A program made the position numbers and the translations under genes. Positions 63,190-64,000 of a stretch of DNA of 64,000 bases are shown one piece after another. Under the pieces are notes generated by a model. The model saw nothing but the letters and a program-made list of their open reading frames with translations. It was not told where the DNA came from and did not search any database. Every line of letters starts with the position of its first letter. Position 1 is the stretch's first letter. This DNA comes from Alentia gelatinosa. Its lineage: Eukaryota; Annelida; Polychaeta; Phyllodocida; Polynoidae. The stretch covers positions 28,621,970-28,685,969 of the forward strand of contig OX465589.1 of NCBI GenBank assembly GCA_950022655.1. The letters are read 5' to 3'.

Positions 63190-64000
63190 GTAGTTTCCAT
63201 CATCAGAATTGAGCAAGTCTAGGTACACTCTCTTCACGTTAGAGTAGCAGCCAGACACGGACAAATCTAACATCAATTTCCTTTCTCCATCACAGACGTC
63301 CACGTGCGTTTGTGTAAGTCAGGGTTGGATCACGTTTCTGCAGGTGTTGGGAGTTGCCTCCGTACCTCACCTCACACACCGCCACCCCATCTCAGCCGCG
63401 ACCCGCCGAGAGCTGGACACGTCCCAAACTGCGCCCTCTTACTGGAGGCAACCTAGAAACCACACACCCCTCCCCCGACATGAATAACGGAAGACTGTCC
63501 ACCTCAAACAACTACTCCAGGTAACAGCTACCGAATGGCTCACTCGCCATCTGCTAGGGGCTGCAACAGGGATGGTCTCACACCTTTTTTGCGAACACGA
63601 TTTAATTTGGCCTTTTAATGTTACTATTTTCCTGACGGCATTTTAATGTTTACATTATTATGCGAGTACAGAAAAAACCTGCTAAATAAACTACTATTCA
63701 GACATTGTGGGCCGTGTTGCGGGGCGATCCGCTTAACAGGGTAAAATAAATAGCAATTCCCTTCCAGGCCAAGTTGTCACACGTTGCGGCTTCTATTTTA
63801 ATAAATGGTGCCCAACAAATGGAGTTTAACTAATGTATAGCATCCTCAATGTGTTGGAAATAAATTCTTATTTCTATCAAAACTGCATAGAGAAGGTGGT
63901 CTAATTAAAATCTACGTGCTGATAATTTTGAGTGTTAACCGCCTTCGTAATGTACAGCTACATTTGATCGATGTATTTCCCAAGTGTGGAGCAAACACAA
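63190..64000. other. Right edge
   Basis: A GC-richer stretch at 63290-63480 carries no clear exon; the rest is AT-rich. Any continuation of the plus-strand gene lies beyond the window. Confidence 0.35.

Overview
The window reads as nuclear DNA of an animal, most likely a lophotrochozoan invertebrate (mollusc, brachiopod or a relative). The signs are AT-rich sequence with long introns, GT-AG splice sites, a tRNA-derived SINE, MITEs, a degraded non-LTR retrotransposon and many long poly(G)/poly(C) tracts. Nothing suggests bacteria: there are no operons, Shine-Dalgarno sites or CRISPR arrays. The phylum is an inference. No rRNA gene or intact tRNA gene was found.

Main gene, minus strand, at least 42 kb. 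Three large coding exons lie at 44208-41864, 21599-21016 and 6273-3929. All read leftward, all end in a GTGAGT/GTGAGC donor, and all break the reading frame after the second base of a codon (phase 2). A small exon at 2393-2302 has a strong acceptor and continues the frame from exactly that phase. Two of the large exons have in-frame stops just upstream of their ATG. The simplest reading is one gene with three alternative first coding exons feeding a shared downstream body that leaves the window on the left. The proteins are long, charged and disordered. The most upstream N-terminus resembles the actin-binding start of neurabin/spinophilin, but family identity is not proven.

Plus strand. Two probable last exons of a small membrane protein gene (7227-7720, with a poly(A) signal at 7763) sit inside an intron of the main gene on the opposite strand. 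Three weaker plus-strand exon candidates (47842-47902, 52512-52676, 63031-63189) may belong to one or more genes continuing to the right. The 45.9-46.2 kb region between the divergent sets has a CCAAT box and an RFX-type X-box.

The rest is intron or intergenic DNA rich in repeats. These include a 2.4-kb terminal-inverted-repeat element at 57405-59810 made of three ~590-bp units plus one inverted unit, packed with CCGAC/GTCGG palindromes; three MITE-like families, one hAT-like; a retrotransposon 3' end (33130-32072) finishing in a perfect stem-loop and an AAAC tail; a SINE (36905-36646); several minisatellites; and about a dozen homopolymeric G or C runs.
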